Source: Shewanella sp. UCD-KL12
Lineage (GTDB): Bacteria; Pseudomonadota; Gammaproteobacteria; Enterobacterales; Shewanellaceae
Direction: 5' to 3'
DNA length: 64,000 nt
Assembly (NCBI RefSeq): GCF_001957125.1
Contig: NZ_MPHJ01000009.1
Span: 68,204 to 132,203 of the forward strand
Every line of letters starts with the position of its first letter. The stretch's first letter is position 1. Under the pieces are notes generated by a model. That model worked only from the letters and a program-made list of their open reading frames with translations, was not told the DNA's origin and searched no databases. Made by a program: the position numbers and the translations under genes. Positions 8,801-16,952 of this stretch are shown here, one piece after another.

Positions 8801-9637
8801 TTATTCGAGATATGCCTTCAACGCCTCTCCTGGAATAGAGCTTTGAGTCGCGACTGCAAATGCAGCCCATTGTGCCCCTTCTCTCATTGACTCCTTTATC
8901 GTCAATCCTGTAGTCATTCCATGGATTAGGCCTGAAGCGTAGGCATCGCCAGCGCCGGTAGTGTCAACAACCTCAGAAGGAATAGCTTCAACCCTCTCAA
9001 TGCCTGCATCAGTATAAACACAGGCTCCGTCAGCACCGTCGGTAACAATAAAATACTTCAAAGAATCACCCGCAATGCTCAGACCATATTGCCATGGAGA
9101 AAGTGTACTTCTGCCTAGCATATCCGTTTTAGAAGCAATTAAAATATGACAAGGCCTTGGACGATCATCCTTTGCCAGCTGCGCAAAGACCAAACAACTT
9201 TTCAACGCTGTTTTAGCCCAACTCACAGCGCCTTCTGCCGATGAATTAAAGTAGACAGCATCCCATTGTGGCCATATAGGCGGCGCAGCTAACTCGAATA
9301 TTGGCCTTTGGGGCCGAATTATCGTGCGTTCACCATCTGGGGTCATCACCAATAACATCTCGTTGGTTGTTTCTTCATGGCGCTGAATGAGCTGACACTC
9401 TATCCCTTGTGTGCTCGCCTCGGCCAACAACCAATCACCAATTTTATCTCGGCCCACCTGGCTCACTAAAGCAACCCTATGCTGTGCCCAAACTAAACCC
9501 AGCCCCGTGTTAGCGCCACCACCACCTAAACGTTGACCACCATCTTGATAATGAAATCGCCCACCAGTCTGCAAGGGTTTATCTAGTTGTAAAATACGGT
9601 CACAGTTCAAATTGGCAACCAAAAGAATATTAGCCAT
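8801..9637 (-). CDS. PfkB-family carbohydrate kinase
   Basis: 278-residue ribokinase-like sugar kinase using ATP. The N-terminal GGGGANTGLGLVWA segment is the substrate-side di-glycine motif. DTTGAGDAYASG near residue 226 is the second PfkB signature, with the catalytic Asp in GAGD. It is a little short for ribokinase (about 305), with a compact central lid. Substrate is not determinable. It stands alone, with no transporter or regulator beside it. Confidence 0.9.
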   Translation of the reverse strand: MANILLVANLNCDRILQLDKPLQTGGRFHYQDGGQRLGGGGANTGLGLVWAQHRVALVSQVGRDKIGDWLLAEASTQGIECQLIQRHEETTNEMLLVMTPDGERTIIRPQRPIFELAAPPIWPQWDAVYFNSSAEGAVSWAKTALKSCLVFAQLAKDDRPRPCHILIASKTDMLGRSTLSPWQYGLSIAGDSLKYFIVTDGADGACVYTDAGIERVEAIPSEVVDTTGAGDAYASGLIHGMTTGLTIKESMREGAQWAAFAVATQSSIPGEALKAYLE

Positions 9638-10121
9638 AAGGTTATCGCAATAATGTTGTCATAAATTGATGGTAAGGGATTTCTTGCCCTACAGCTAACG
9701 TTAATACCAATCAGTATAAGAAAGTGATCTACTCAGAACTATTTTTGGCAAACTAATTCGAGGCGAATAGATGATGCAATGGTGATCCCTTGTGAGGTTA
9801 TTCAACGAAGAAATAGGCAGCCAAAAAAGCTCCCAAGGGGCGAGTTTTAGCGGTTCTGATGCGGTGTTAACGAACTTGAACGTAGAGCAACTATGCCCTA
9901 CATTCGTTGTCTTGCCTCAGAAGCGCTAAACTCTCGCAGAGCGATCACACCTTTATACTGATTGGTATACAATAGCGGTAATAAAGCGCTCAATGCAGCT
10001 TCACTTTAACAGCAAGACTCAAGAAAAACTTATGATGAAATGACAAATCATTACTTAGCTAAACCATTGAGCAATAATTATTTTATTGAATTGTGAGAGG
10101 GGCAAGTAACAGTAAAGAGGA
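9638..10121. other. Intergenic region occupied mainly by a MITE-like element
   Basis: The MITE-like repeat fills 9701-9969. The remaining 150 bases before the GNAT stop codon show no feature I can support. Confidence 0.5.
9701..9969. mobile_element. MITE-like palindromic element, about 269 bp
   Basis: Ends are inverted: the left reads AATACCAATCAGTATAA and the right TTATACTGATTGGTATA, 16 of 17 matching. Inside, GCGAGTTTTAGCGGTTCTGA near 9840 pairs imperfectly with TCAGAAGCGCTAAACTCTCGC near 9920, so the whole unit folds as a long hairpin. It has no coding capacity. Size, terminal repeats and AT flanks fit a miniature inverted-repeat element moved by a transposase elsewhere. The words at its ends seem familiar from Shewanella and Vibrio intergenic repeats, but I cannot check copy number. 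Confidence 0.72.
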
Positions 10122-10562
10122 CTATTTTACAATATACATGCCTTCACTCGCTGGGCGACTGAGCTTAAATCCAAACTTTTCGTACAAGGCAGGCACATCA
10201 GCCATTAAGGTGATGTAAGCCCCCTCTGGTGCCTCGCGATCTAGATAGTTCATAATCTGCTGCATCACTTCACGTCCCAGCCCTTGCCCTTGATACTCAG
10301 GATCGACTGCCACATCAACAATCTCAAAATTCAATGCACCATCACCGACAACGCGCCCCATAGCAATCGTCTGAAGCTTAGCTTTTGGACTACATACTTT
10401 AATGTGTACACCATATAAGCTCCTTGGCAGACCTTTTACAACAGCGCCTCTAGGCCTAGGAGTTAATCCAGAGATTTCCCTTAACCTGATAAAATCATCG
10501 ACTTGAGCAACTTCTTGAATCACAATTAGATTAGCAATGAGCTCAGGTTTATCATTAGCCAA
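10122..10562 (-). CDS. GNAT N-acetyltransferase
   Basis: 146-residue small-molecule-type GNAT. The core strand (NFEIVDVAVDPEYQ) leads into the acetyl-CoA pyrophosphate loop GQGLGREVM (about 92-100), and YEKFGFKLS near the C-terminus is the usual final motif. Its 5' end overlaps the preceding acetyltransferase gene by 8 nt, which points to coupled translation. Substrate unknown. Confidence 0.92.
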   Translation of the reverse strand: MANDKPELIANLIVIQEVAQVDDFIRLREISGLTPRPRGAVVKGLPRSLYGVHIKVCSPKAKLQTIAMGRVVGDGALNFEIVDVAVDPEYQGQGLGREVMQQIMNYLDREAPEGAYITLMADVPALYEKFGFKLSRPASEGMYIVK

Positions 10563-11115
10563 GTGAAGGCCTCCATTCTGAAGCTAGCATGGCATATTGA
10601 AACTCACTTCCCCAAGCACCTTTAAAAAAGACATTTTCAATGTAATGCGCTTCTTTTCTAAAGCCAACCCGTTCCAGTAGCAACCATGAAGGGACATTGT
10701 CAGCATCAGTAGTTGCTACCACTCGATGTGGTTTTAGCTTAGTAAAAAGGTAAGTCAGCAAGCCTAAAACAGCTTCAGAAGCAAATCCTTGCCCTTGAAA
10801 ATCAGGCGCAAATGTAAAACCTATCTCTATCTGCTGTTCATCAATAAAATGTACAGCAAGATCGCCCAACAATTGGCTGTCTTCCGAATTATTAGATACC
10901 TTAGTTGTGATCGCTAACTGAAACCAATGACCCACTGTAGGAAAAGGCACTTTCTTCATCTCTTCAAAGAGAGACAAGGCATCTTGATAACTGTATTCAC
11001 TCCAGCTCTGATACTTTGCCACCTCAGGTAAAGCGCGGTAATCAGCAAAAGCTTGCAGGTCTTGGCTTTCAAACTCACGACAGATAATACGCTCTGTCTG
11101 AAAAAGGACTTCCAT
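10555..11115 (-). CDS. GNAT N-acetyltransferase, RimJ/RimL type
   Basis: 186 residues: TERIICREFESQDLQAFADY at the N-terminus, EIGFTFAPDFQGQGFASEAV as strand plus acetyl-CoA loop (about 115-134), and WLLLERVGFRKEAHYIEN near the C-terminus, all typical of the RimJ/RimL group. First of two overlapping acetyltransferase genes. The two are only distantly alike, so this is not a recent duplication. Confidence 0.92.
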   Translation of the reverse strand: MEVLFQTERIICREFESQDLQAFADYRALPEVAKYQSWSEYSYQDALSLFEEMKKVPFPTVGHWFQLAITTKVSNNSEDSQLLGDLAVHFIDEQQIEIGFTFAPDFQGQGFASEAVLGLLTYLFTKLKPHRVVATTDADNVPSWLLLERVGFRKEAHYIENVFFKGAWGSEFQYAMLASEWRPSLG

Positions 11116-11156
11116 ATTTCACGGCTCCAGTAATTCTGTACGCTATAACAGGTCGT

Positions 11157-11435
11157 TCAGGACAGGTAATAGCTCCCTTTTGGGGCACCTGCAAATAGTG
11201 GCATAGCTTGTTCCATCAACTCTTTAGGAAAGTTATCAACTGAGGCTCTATGTGCCTCAATGCTAAGCCAACGTTCGATGACAGCAAAGGCTCCAGGGCT
11301 GTCATGCTTACGTAGTACATCATAAGAGACACATCCCTTAGAATGCGTAATATAGTCCGTTAGAGATTGAAGAAAGCTAAAGAGTTGTTCACTTTTCCCA
11401 TCGGCTGCTTGAAACTCCCCAATACGCACAATCAT
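11157..11435 (-). CDS. Antibiotic biosynthesis monooxygenase (ABM) domain protein
   Basis: Small 92-residue ferredoxin-like alpha/beta dimeric domain of the ABM / YgiN kind: MIVRIGEFQAADGKSEQL, a central SKGCVSYDVLRKHD strand and ERWLSIEAHRASVD. Relatives oxidise quinols or degrade haem, and many have no known role. The frame is open for 22 more codons upstream, but GGAGG sits 6 nt before the ATG at 11435, which sets the start there. It lies 40 nt downstream of the acetyltransferase pair on the same strand. Confidence 0.85.
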   Translation of the reverse strand: MIVRIGEFQAADGKSEQLFSFLQSLTDYITHSKGCVSYDVLRKHDSPGAFAVIERWLSIEAHRASVDNFPKELMEQAMPLFAGAPKGSYYLS

Positions 11436-11771
11436 CTTGGCCTCCATACCTTTAATCACGATTTGTACATGCAAAGCTACCTGATACAGATTTTTTTTCA
11501 ATAGATCTAACTATCCTCTTTACAATAACATGTATATTTTTAATAAGTTAAAAGTTCTAATCGTCATGTAAGAGATCTCTCAAGCAGATGTCAGAGATCA
11601 TAAGCATCATTTAGCGGTATTATAAGAAGGCATTCCCAACCTATTGTTTTTTCGGCACATTATATTTATTTCAATGATGTTAGCGCTTTTTTTTTACTAA
11701 AATATGATTATGCCAATAAGCTAGTTTTGTAAAATCAACTTACACCAAGGATGGAGTTGTAGGAATTAGTA
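11436..11771. other. AT-rich intergenic region without recognised feature
   Basis: Divergent promoter region between the ABM gene and a small hypothetical gene. Several long A and T runs are present. I see no palindrome, terminator or repeat I would defend. Confidence 0.5.
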
Positions 11772-12014
11772 ATGGAATCAATTATTCATTTCGACGAGAT
11801 ATTGGATCTTGTTGGTACCCCAGAAAATAAGCTTAAACGCTATCAGCGTTGCCTCAAAGAGTTTGAAAGTCTCAACTATGATGACCCTTTCATTCAGCAA
11901 ATACGTAAAGAGCTCATTCAACTCGAGATAAGTCTAAACCCTCACATAGGTCCTACAGCCACGAGCATGACAACAAGATCACAGCAAAAGCTCACCAAGG
12001 ACCGTTCAGCTTAA
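11772..12014 (+). CDS. Small conserved-looking hypothetical protein, 80 aa
   Basis: An acidic first part with two predicted helices (IIHFDEILDLVGTPENKLKR and the FIQQIRKELIQLEISL segment), then a Thr/Ser/Lys-rich tail. No membrane segment, signal peptide or Cys. TAGGA lies 8 nt before the ATG. I do not recognise a family. Codon use looks ordinary. Possibly transcribed with the 54-codon ORF that begins 66 nt further on. Confidence 0.6.
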   Translation: MESIIHFDEILDLVGTPENKLKRYQRCLKEFESLNYDDPFIQQIRKELIQLEISLNPHIGPTATSMTTRSQQKLTKDRSA

Positions 12015-12079
12015 GTAAAAAGTAATTTCCAATTAAAATACAGCTAGTTAATTTAAAAAGATAATAAATAGAGGTAAAA

Positions 12080-12244
12080 ATGAGACAAAAGCGAGCTGCT
12101 CTCTATTCATCTTATTTGGCTAATACATTAGCCTCTATTCATGGAGTAATTAATCCCCTGGCAGCGATTAACTCCCCTAGATGGTTTGCTAATCTAACAA
12201 CAAGTACATTAGATGATGTTCATTCAAGCAAAAGGATTTGCTAG
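12080..12244 (+). CDS. Candidate 54-aa small protein
   Basis: ATG preceded by AGAGGT at 5 nt spacing, then 54 codons to TAG. The peptide starts basic (MRQKRAALYSSYLANTLASI), is moderately hydrophobic in the middle and ends with an acidic and basic stretch. The main support is the strong ribosome-binding site and the lack of any competing explanation of this gap. It resembles nothing I know, and it could be chance. It ends 20 nt before the convergent acetyltransferase stop. Confidence 0.4.
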   Translation: MRQKRAALYSSYLANTLASIHGVINPLAAINSPRWFANLTTSTLDDVHSSKRIC

Positions 12245-12263
12245 CTTTTTTCTCCTATCACAT

Positions 12264-12812
12264 TCAAATCGGTCTCAATAAAGTCGCTGGAACTCCAGCT
12301 ACCACAGTATTACTAGCGACATTCTTCACGACTACAGCACCAGCAGCCACAACGGCATTATCGCCTATGGTGACGCCAGGCAATATTTTAGCCCCCATAC
12401 CAACCCAGACATTGTTGCCGATAGTAATAGGTAGCGCACTTTCTAGGCCCAAGCGTCGCTTCTGTGCATCTATAGGGTGTGTCACCGTTGTGATCATTAC
12501 GCCGGGAGCTAAAAGCACATCATCACCTATTTGAACAGGTGCGGCATCAAGAATTATCACGCCGTGATTGGCATAAAAATTACTTCCTACTGAGATATTG
12601 AAACCATAGTCACAGTAAAATGGCACCTCTATGGTATGGCTTTCACAACGGTTAAATAGTTGACAAATTAAGCGTTCACTTTCCAGCTTTAGATCGGGTG
12701 CTAATTGATTAAATTGATGGCATAACTGTTTGGCTTTCAACCTATCTGCAGCTAGCTCGTCATCATTTGCCAGAAAATTTTCACCCGCTAACATCTTCAA
12801 TTTTTCGCTCAT
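12264..12812 (-). CDS. Maltose O-acetyltransferase-like sugar acetyltransferase
   Basis: 182-residue left-handed beta-helix enzyme of the Maa/NodL/LacA group, transferring acetyl from acetyl-CoA to sugar hydroxyls; active as a trimer. The N-terminal maltose-acetyltransferase domain (MSEKLKMLAGENFLANDDEL) precedes hexapeptide repeats from about residue 65. The catalytic His lies in TTVTHPIDAQKR, and the C-terminal coil contains GAGAVVVK-type repeats. AAGG 6 nt upstream supports the ATG at 12812 rather than a start six codons earlier. Confidence 0.93.
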   Translation of the reverse strand: MSEKLKMLAGENFLANDDELAADRLKAKQLCHQFNQLAPDLKLESERLICQLFNRCESHTIEVPFYCDYGFNISVGSNFYANHGVIILDAAPVQIGDDVLLAPGVMITTVTHPIDAQKRRLGLESALPITIGNNVWVGMGAKILPGVTIGDNAVVAAGAVVVKNVASNTVVAGVPATLLRPI

Positions 12813-12950
12813 ATTTACCTTCTCAATCAAAAGTCACCGCAATAAATATTCACTTTTTCGATTCGGTAATCATCAAATACCAATCGACATCAACCGATTC
12901 AAGACCCCAAATACTCAGCCTATAAAGCGAGTAGAGTTAGGCTATAAAGC

Positions 12951-12980
12951 AAAAAAGGCCGAAGTATCACTTCAGCCTTT
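12951..12980 (-). terminator. Terminator of the radical SAM gene
   Basis: On the minus strand AAAGGCTGAAGT and ACTTCGGCCTTT form a stem with one mismatch and a GAT loop, followed by a T-run. It lies 27 nt after the stop codon of the HemN-like gene. Confidence 0.8.
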
Positions 12981-13006
12981 AATCAATCGGTAAACAATAC
13001 TAGCAA

Positions 13007-14344
13007 TTACATATCACATGGCTTTAATGGCTTACGCAGTTGAGCGCGCACATTGTCCATGCCTGAATAAAACTCTTTCATCATCAGCAAGCCCATCATC
13101 TTACCGTTGTCGGTGACAATCAAGTTATCAGGATCGCTCGGATCATTCTTAATCGCACCAATCGCCTTCATAGATGTCATCTCTTTGAACAGAGCTGTAT
13201 CTAAATTAACACCGAAGGTCTCACGGAAGTATTTACGAGATAAACGACCAGAGAACATGCCTAGCAGGAAGCGATATTGCATCACATCTTTCTTACTGTA
13301 GTTCTTCTGCTGCTCAACACCCATTCGGCCAGCTGCAATGTTTTCATGATACTTACGTAGGGAGAAGTTATTTACGTATAAGGTATCATCCAAGAAGCTA
13401 AACGAACCAGAACCGACGCCTAAGTACTCATCATAATCGATGACATACTCATCGAAACCTTCATTATCAGTCTTGCCAAAAGCCCAAGCAGACAACTGAT
13501 TGTATTGCCCATTTAAGCTATTAAGAATTTGACGATATTGACGTGCCATATCTCCCTGAGATGCCGCCAATTTGCCTTTCACACTCTTACGAGTCTGATG
13601 TGTGATCATTAGTGGATAGGTAGTGATCTGGCGCGGATCCAGCTTTGAAGCCATATCGAGATCATGTTGAATGATCTCATCAGTCTGGCCCCTGAAGCCA
13701 AAAATAAGATCGACATTAATGATCGGAAACAGCTCTTTAGCTGCCATGATTTTATCAAATGTCTGCTGGCCTGAACCAAACTTTTCGATTCTGTCAGTCA
13801 TGGTCAGGATGTCATCATTAAAGCTCTGAACCCCAATAGACATACGATCAACAAGCCCTTCAAGCTGTTTAAAACCAGGGCTATCTAAGTGTTGTGGATC
13901 AGACTCACAAGAAACCTCTTTAATACTTGGAAACAGCTTCTTTGCATGTTCAATCGTACGTGCAAGCTCATCTTCCAGTACCGTAGTCGTACCGCCACCA
14001 ATATACATAGACTCAAAGTCATAACCTAAGGCCTTAACCATATCCATCTCTTTACGTAGCGAGATGAAATAAGCACGTGCCTTATCCTCTTTAAAAAGGA
14101 AGCGATGGAAAGTACAAAATGAGCAAAGGGTATGACAGAAAGGAATATGTGCATAAAGCATATATTTCTTGCCTTCGACTGGCGTAGGCATCATATCTGC
14201 AGATTGGGTATCAAGTCTCAGATTCTTGTCCACATAAAACTGCATGACACGCTCCATCGCGCCGAGCATCCAGTTTGGAACAGTAATATCCGCCTGATAG
14301 GGCTTAATAATCTCACTGCCGTTGGGTTGAATAATTGATGACAT
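13007..14344 (-). CDS. HemN/HemW-like radical SAM protein
   Basis: 445-residue protein of the coproporphyrinogen III oxidase / HemW superfamily. The cluster-binding motif is C70-x3-C74-x2-C77 (CHTLCSFC), followed by YIGGGTTTVLEDEL (about 114), SIGVQSFND, and the HemN-type C-terminal domain. The CxxxCxxC is followed by TFHRF rather than the YCxF of true HemN, so it is probably not the oxygen-independent oxidase itself. Relatives include haem chaperones (HemW) and haem-utilisation proteins (HutW). A long N-terminus of about 60 residues precedes the barrel. No haem genes adjoin it; role uncertain. Confidence 0.85.
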   Translation of the reverse strand: MSSIIQPNGSEIIKPYQADITVPNWMLGAMERVMQFYVDKNLRLDTQSADMMPTPVEGKKYMLYAHIPFCHTLCSFCTFHRFLFKEDKARAYFISLRKEMDMVKALGYDFESMYIGGGTTTVLEDELARTIEHAKKLFPSIKEVSCESDPQHLDSPGFKQLEGLVDRMSIGVQSFNDDILTMTDRIEKFGSGQQTFDKIMAAKELFPIINVDLIFGFRGQTDEIIQHDLDMASKLDPRQITTYPLMITHQTRKSVKGKLAASQGDMARQYRQILNSLNGQYNQLSAWAFGKTDNEGFDEYVIDYDEYLGVGSGSFSFLDDTLYVNNFSLRKYHENIAAGRMGVEQQKNYSKKDVMQYRFLLGMFSGRLSRKYFRETFGVNLDTALFKEMTSMKAIGAIKNDPSDPDNLIVTDNGKMMGLLMMKEFYSGMDNVRAQLRKPLKPCDM

Positions 14345-14595
14345 AAAATTCCTATCTGAGACTGGCTTGAAAAGGTCAGGGACGTAATAACTTAAAAGAG
14401 TGGCACATCCTATATTGGCCGCACAAAAGTATCACTTTAGTTATAGGCAAAACGTGAACTGGTTATAACTTACAACAGCAATTTAGATTTTCACTACCAA
14501 TTTGTTAAGCAGATCATATTTTAGCTCTTGCGAATTTACACTCTTGTTAACTCATTCAATCTCTTAGCACTCATTAACCTTCTCCTTCAGCCAAA

Positions 14596-15471
14596 CTACC
14601 TAGGGAGATGAATAATCTCTCCAGGATTTTTTTTAAAGTAGCGCTTAAATTCACGACTAAACTGCGCAGCGCTCTCATAGCCCACTTCGAGCGCAGCATC
14701 TTTAACTTTAAGCCCCTGCTGCTGCAATAGATCTCTTGCCTTATTAAGACGGATTTTCTTCAAATATTGTATCGGTGAGCAACTGGTTACCTCTTTAAAG
14801 CAACGATGAAAAGCTGAAGGGCTCATACTGACTAATTTGGCAAGTTGCTCCACTTCGATACTAGATCCATAATTTTTATGAATGAAGCTCAATGCTTTAT
14901 CAATGCGTGACAAACGAGTATGACTCATTGAAAGCGCATATAAAGGCGCCGAGTTAGGCTGTTCAAGCAAACGAAATAGCAACTCTTGCAGCAATGCTTG
15001 GCCAAGGGCTTCCGCCTCAAGCGGAGATTGTAATGCCTCTAATAAACGCACCACGCAATTGTTCATATCATCACTATTATCAGCAATAAAATAGCCAGGC
15101 AGATGGGACTCACCTATGTCTGTAGGAAGTTGATAATGTGCATCCATGACTCGAATCAAGTGATTAAGCTGCGGCAGATCAATATCAACGACTAACACGA
15201 GTACAGGTTCTTCGGGCGTAGCAAATGTCTCGCACTCCACCGGCATAGGGACCGTCATCACTAAGGTATTATTCGTATCGTAATCGAATACATTATCATC
15301 TAGATACACGCGCTTTTTCCCTTGGCCTACAATGAGCACACCTTGGTAATAGCACAGTGGGCCAGGCTCTGCATATTTCGAGCAGCGAAATATTTTAACC
15401 CCATCTAGTGCAGTGTCATTCATCCCCTCTTCATGCGCTAACGCGGCCATTAAATGGGCTGTACCTTGCAT
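14596..15471 (-). CDS. AraC-family transcriptional regulator
   Basis: 291 residues: an N-terminal AraC-type cupin sensor (about 15-170, with CETFATPEEPVLVLVVDID) and a C-terminal double HTH (about 190-290; SMSPSAFHRCFKEVTSCSPIQYLK and the EVGYESAAQFSREFKRYF signature). It is divergent from a YqhD-type reductase, the same arrangement as E. coli yqhC-yqhD, where YqhC activates yqhD in response to aldehydes. That role is inferred here from context and domain type. Confidence 0.92.
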   Translation of the reverse strand: MQGTAHLMAALAHEEGMNDTALDGVKIFRCSKYAEPGPLCYYQGVLIVGQGKKRVYLDDNVFDYDTNNTLVMTVPMPVECETFATPEEPVLVLVVDIDLPQLNHLIRVMDAHYQLPTDIGESHLPGYFIADNSDDMNNCVVRLLEALQSPLEAEALGQALLQELLFRLLEQPNSAPLYALSMSHTRLSRIDKALSFIHKNYGSSIEVEQLAKLVSMSPSAFHRCFKEVTSCSPIQYLKKIRLNKARDLLQQQGLKVKDAALEVGYESAAQFSREFKRYFKKNPGEIIHLPR

Positions 15472-15608
15472 AAACCACCTCTCAACTATAATGACAAAAT
15501 AATACCCTATAAATGCTAAAAAGCATCAAAATAGCCATAAATCGAGGTTTTAAAGTAAAAATAGATAGAAATAGGCAAGAAGTGTCCAGCAATGTGTATT
15601 CCTATACT

Positions 15609-15620
15609 GTCAAATTTGAC
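15609..15620. promoter_or_regulatory. Palindrome, candidate operator of the AraC/yqhD promoter
   Basis: GTCAAATTTGAC is a perfect 12-bp palindrome 41 bp before the yqhD start and within the 189-bp divergent region. The position fits an activator site or a core promoter overlap. AraC proteins more often bind direct repeats, so assignment to the neighbouring regulator is tentative. Confidence 0.4.
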
Positions 15621-15660
15621 TAATATTAGCCTAAGAATTTACAGCTTAATAAAATAGGTT

Positions 15661-16830
15661 ATGACCATGCTCAATTTTGACTATCGAAATCCTACTCATA
15701 TCGTCTTCGGTAAAGATAGAATCGCAGAACTGGATCAACTCATCCCAGCCGATGCTAGAGTCATGGTGACTTATGGTGGCGGTAGCGTAAAACGTTTTGG
15801 CACACTAGATAAAGTGCTATCTGCGCTAGGGTCACGCCACATTGTTGAGTTTGGCGGCATAGAAGCGAACCCTAAGTTTGAAACCTTAGCTAAAGCCGCG
15901 ACACTTGCTCGCGAAGAGTCTGTCGACTTTCTATTAGCCGTAGGTGGCGGTTCAGTCATGGACGGCACTAAATTCATTGCCCTAGCAACCAAACATGAAG
16001 GCGATGCGAGCAGCCTACTTTTTCATGGTTTTGCGCCTGTACCTTTAGACAGTAAAGACGTATTACCATTGGGCACCATCGCAACTTTACCCGCAACGGG
16101 TTCTGAGATGAACGCCTTTGGTGTCATCAGTTACCAAGGTGGTAAGTTTCCAGTCAATCACCCAAGCATCTACCCAACATTCTCATTGCTGGATCCAACA
16201 CTGACCTTTAGCTTGCCTAAAATCCAAGTGGCTAACGGTGTAGTTGATGCCTTCGTTCATGTACTTGAGCAATATGCGACCTACCCTGTGGATGCCAGAG
16301 TACAAGATAGAACGGCCGAAGGTATCATGCGTACGCTCATCGAAATTGGCCCAGTTACTGTGGCCGAGCCTGAAAACTATCAAGCACGAGCTAACCTTAT
16401 GTGGAGTGCGACTTCTGCACTCAATGGCATGATAGGTGTCGGGGTACCTTTCGACTGGACCACTCACATGATAGGTCATGAGCTCACAGCTCTGTTTAAT
16501 ATCGATCATGCGCAAACACTTGCTGTTGTATTACCATCTGTTTGGCGTATTCGTAGCACACAAAAGCAGGCTAAATTGCTCCAATATGCAGAGCGTGTTT
16601 GGGATATCACAGAAGGTGATGAAGCAGCCCGTGTAGAGCAAGCGATAGTAAAAACAGAGAACTTCTTCCAGCAAGTAGGACTCAAGACCCGTTTGCGTGA
16701 TCATGATGTCACTAAAGAGCAAATCTCTAGTGTCATCGATGCACTAGAAGCCCACGGTATGACCGCGCTATCAGAGTCTGGCGATCTAGACTTAGATATC
16801 AGCCGAGAAATTTTAGAGATGGCTTGGTAA
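15661..16830 (+). CDS. yqhD: NADPH-dependent aldehyde reductase YqhD (iron-containing ADH family)
   Basis: 389-residue cytosolic alcohol dehydrogenase that reduces short and peroxidation-derived aldehydes. Evidence: FDYRNPTHIVFGKDRI at the start, GGGSVMDGTKFIA as nucleotide motif (about 98), and metal-ligand segments VDAFVHVLEQY (about 195-199) and THMIGHELTALFNIDHAQT (about 268-282). E. coli YqhD has 387 residues and uses Zn. The first ATG is used; another lies two codons on. Divergent AraC regulator upstream. Confidence 0.95.
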   Translation: MTMLNFDYRNPTHIVFGKDRIAELDQLIPADARVMVTYGGGSVKRFGTLDKVLSALGSRHIVEFGGIEANPKFETLAKAATLAREESVDFLLAVGGGSVMDGTKFIALATKHEGDASSLLFHGFAPVPLDSKDVLPLGTIATLPATGSEMNAFGVISYQGGKFPVNHPSIYPTFSLLDPTLTFSLPKIQVANGVVDAFVHVLEQYATYPVDARVQDRTAEGIMRTLIEIGPVTVAEPENYQARANLMWSATSALNGMIGVGVPFDWTTHMIGHELTALFNIDHAQTLAVVLPSVWRIRSTQKQAKLLQYAERVWDITEGDEAARVEQAIVKTENFFQQVGLKTRLRDHDVTKEQISSVIDALEAHGMTALSESGDLDLDISREILEMAW

Positions 16831-16863
16831 AATCTAACGTCACCTCAGCTCTTATAATGCAAC

Positions 16864-16899
16864 AAAACACACCCAGCCAATAATGCTTTGGGTGTGTTT
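16864..16899. terminator. Bidirectional terminator between yqhD and the aminotransferase gene
   Basis: AAAACACACCCA and a TGGGTGTGTTT arm form a long stem round a 12-nt loop, with A-rich and T-rich flanks. It serves two convergent genes. Confidence 0.8.
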
Positions 16900-16952
16900 A
16901 CAAGTTATCACAACAGCATACCTTTTGCCCATTCACACGGAATGACTCCGCC

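Noticed and set aside
13007..14344. Calling the radical SAM gene hemN
   Set aside because: The residues after CxxxCxxC and the long N-terminus differ from authentic HemN, so only a HemN/HemW-like call is justified.
15771..16722. Several minus-strand frames inside yqhD
   Set aside because: Shadows of the yqhD reading frame, which is fully conserved with intact metal-ligand motifs.
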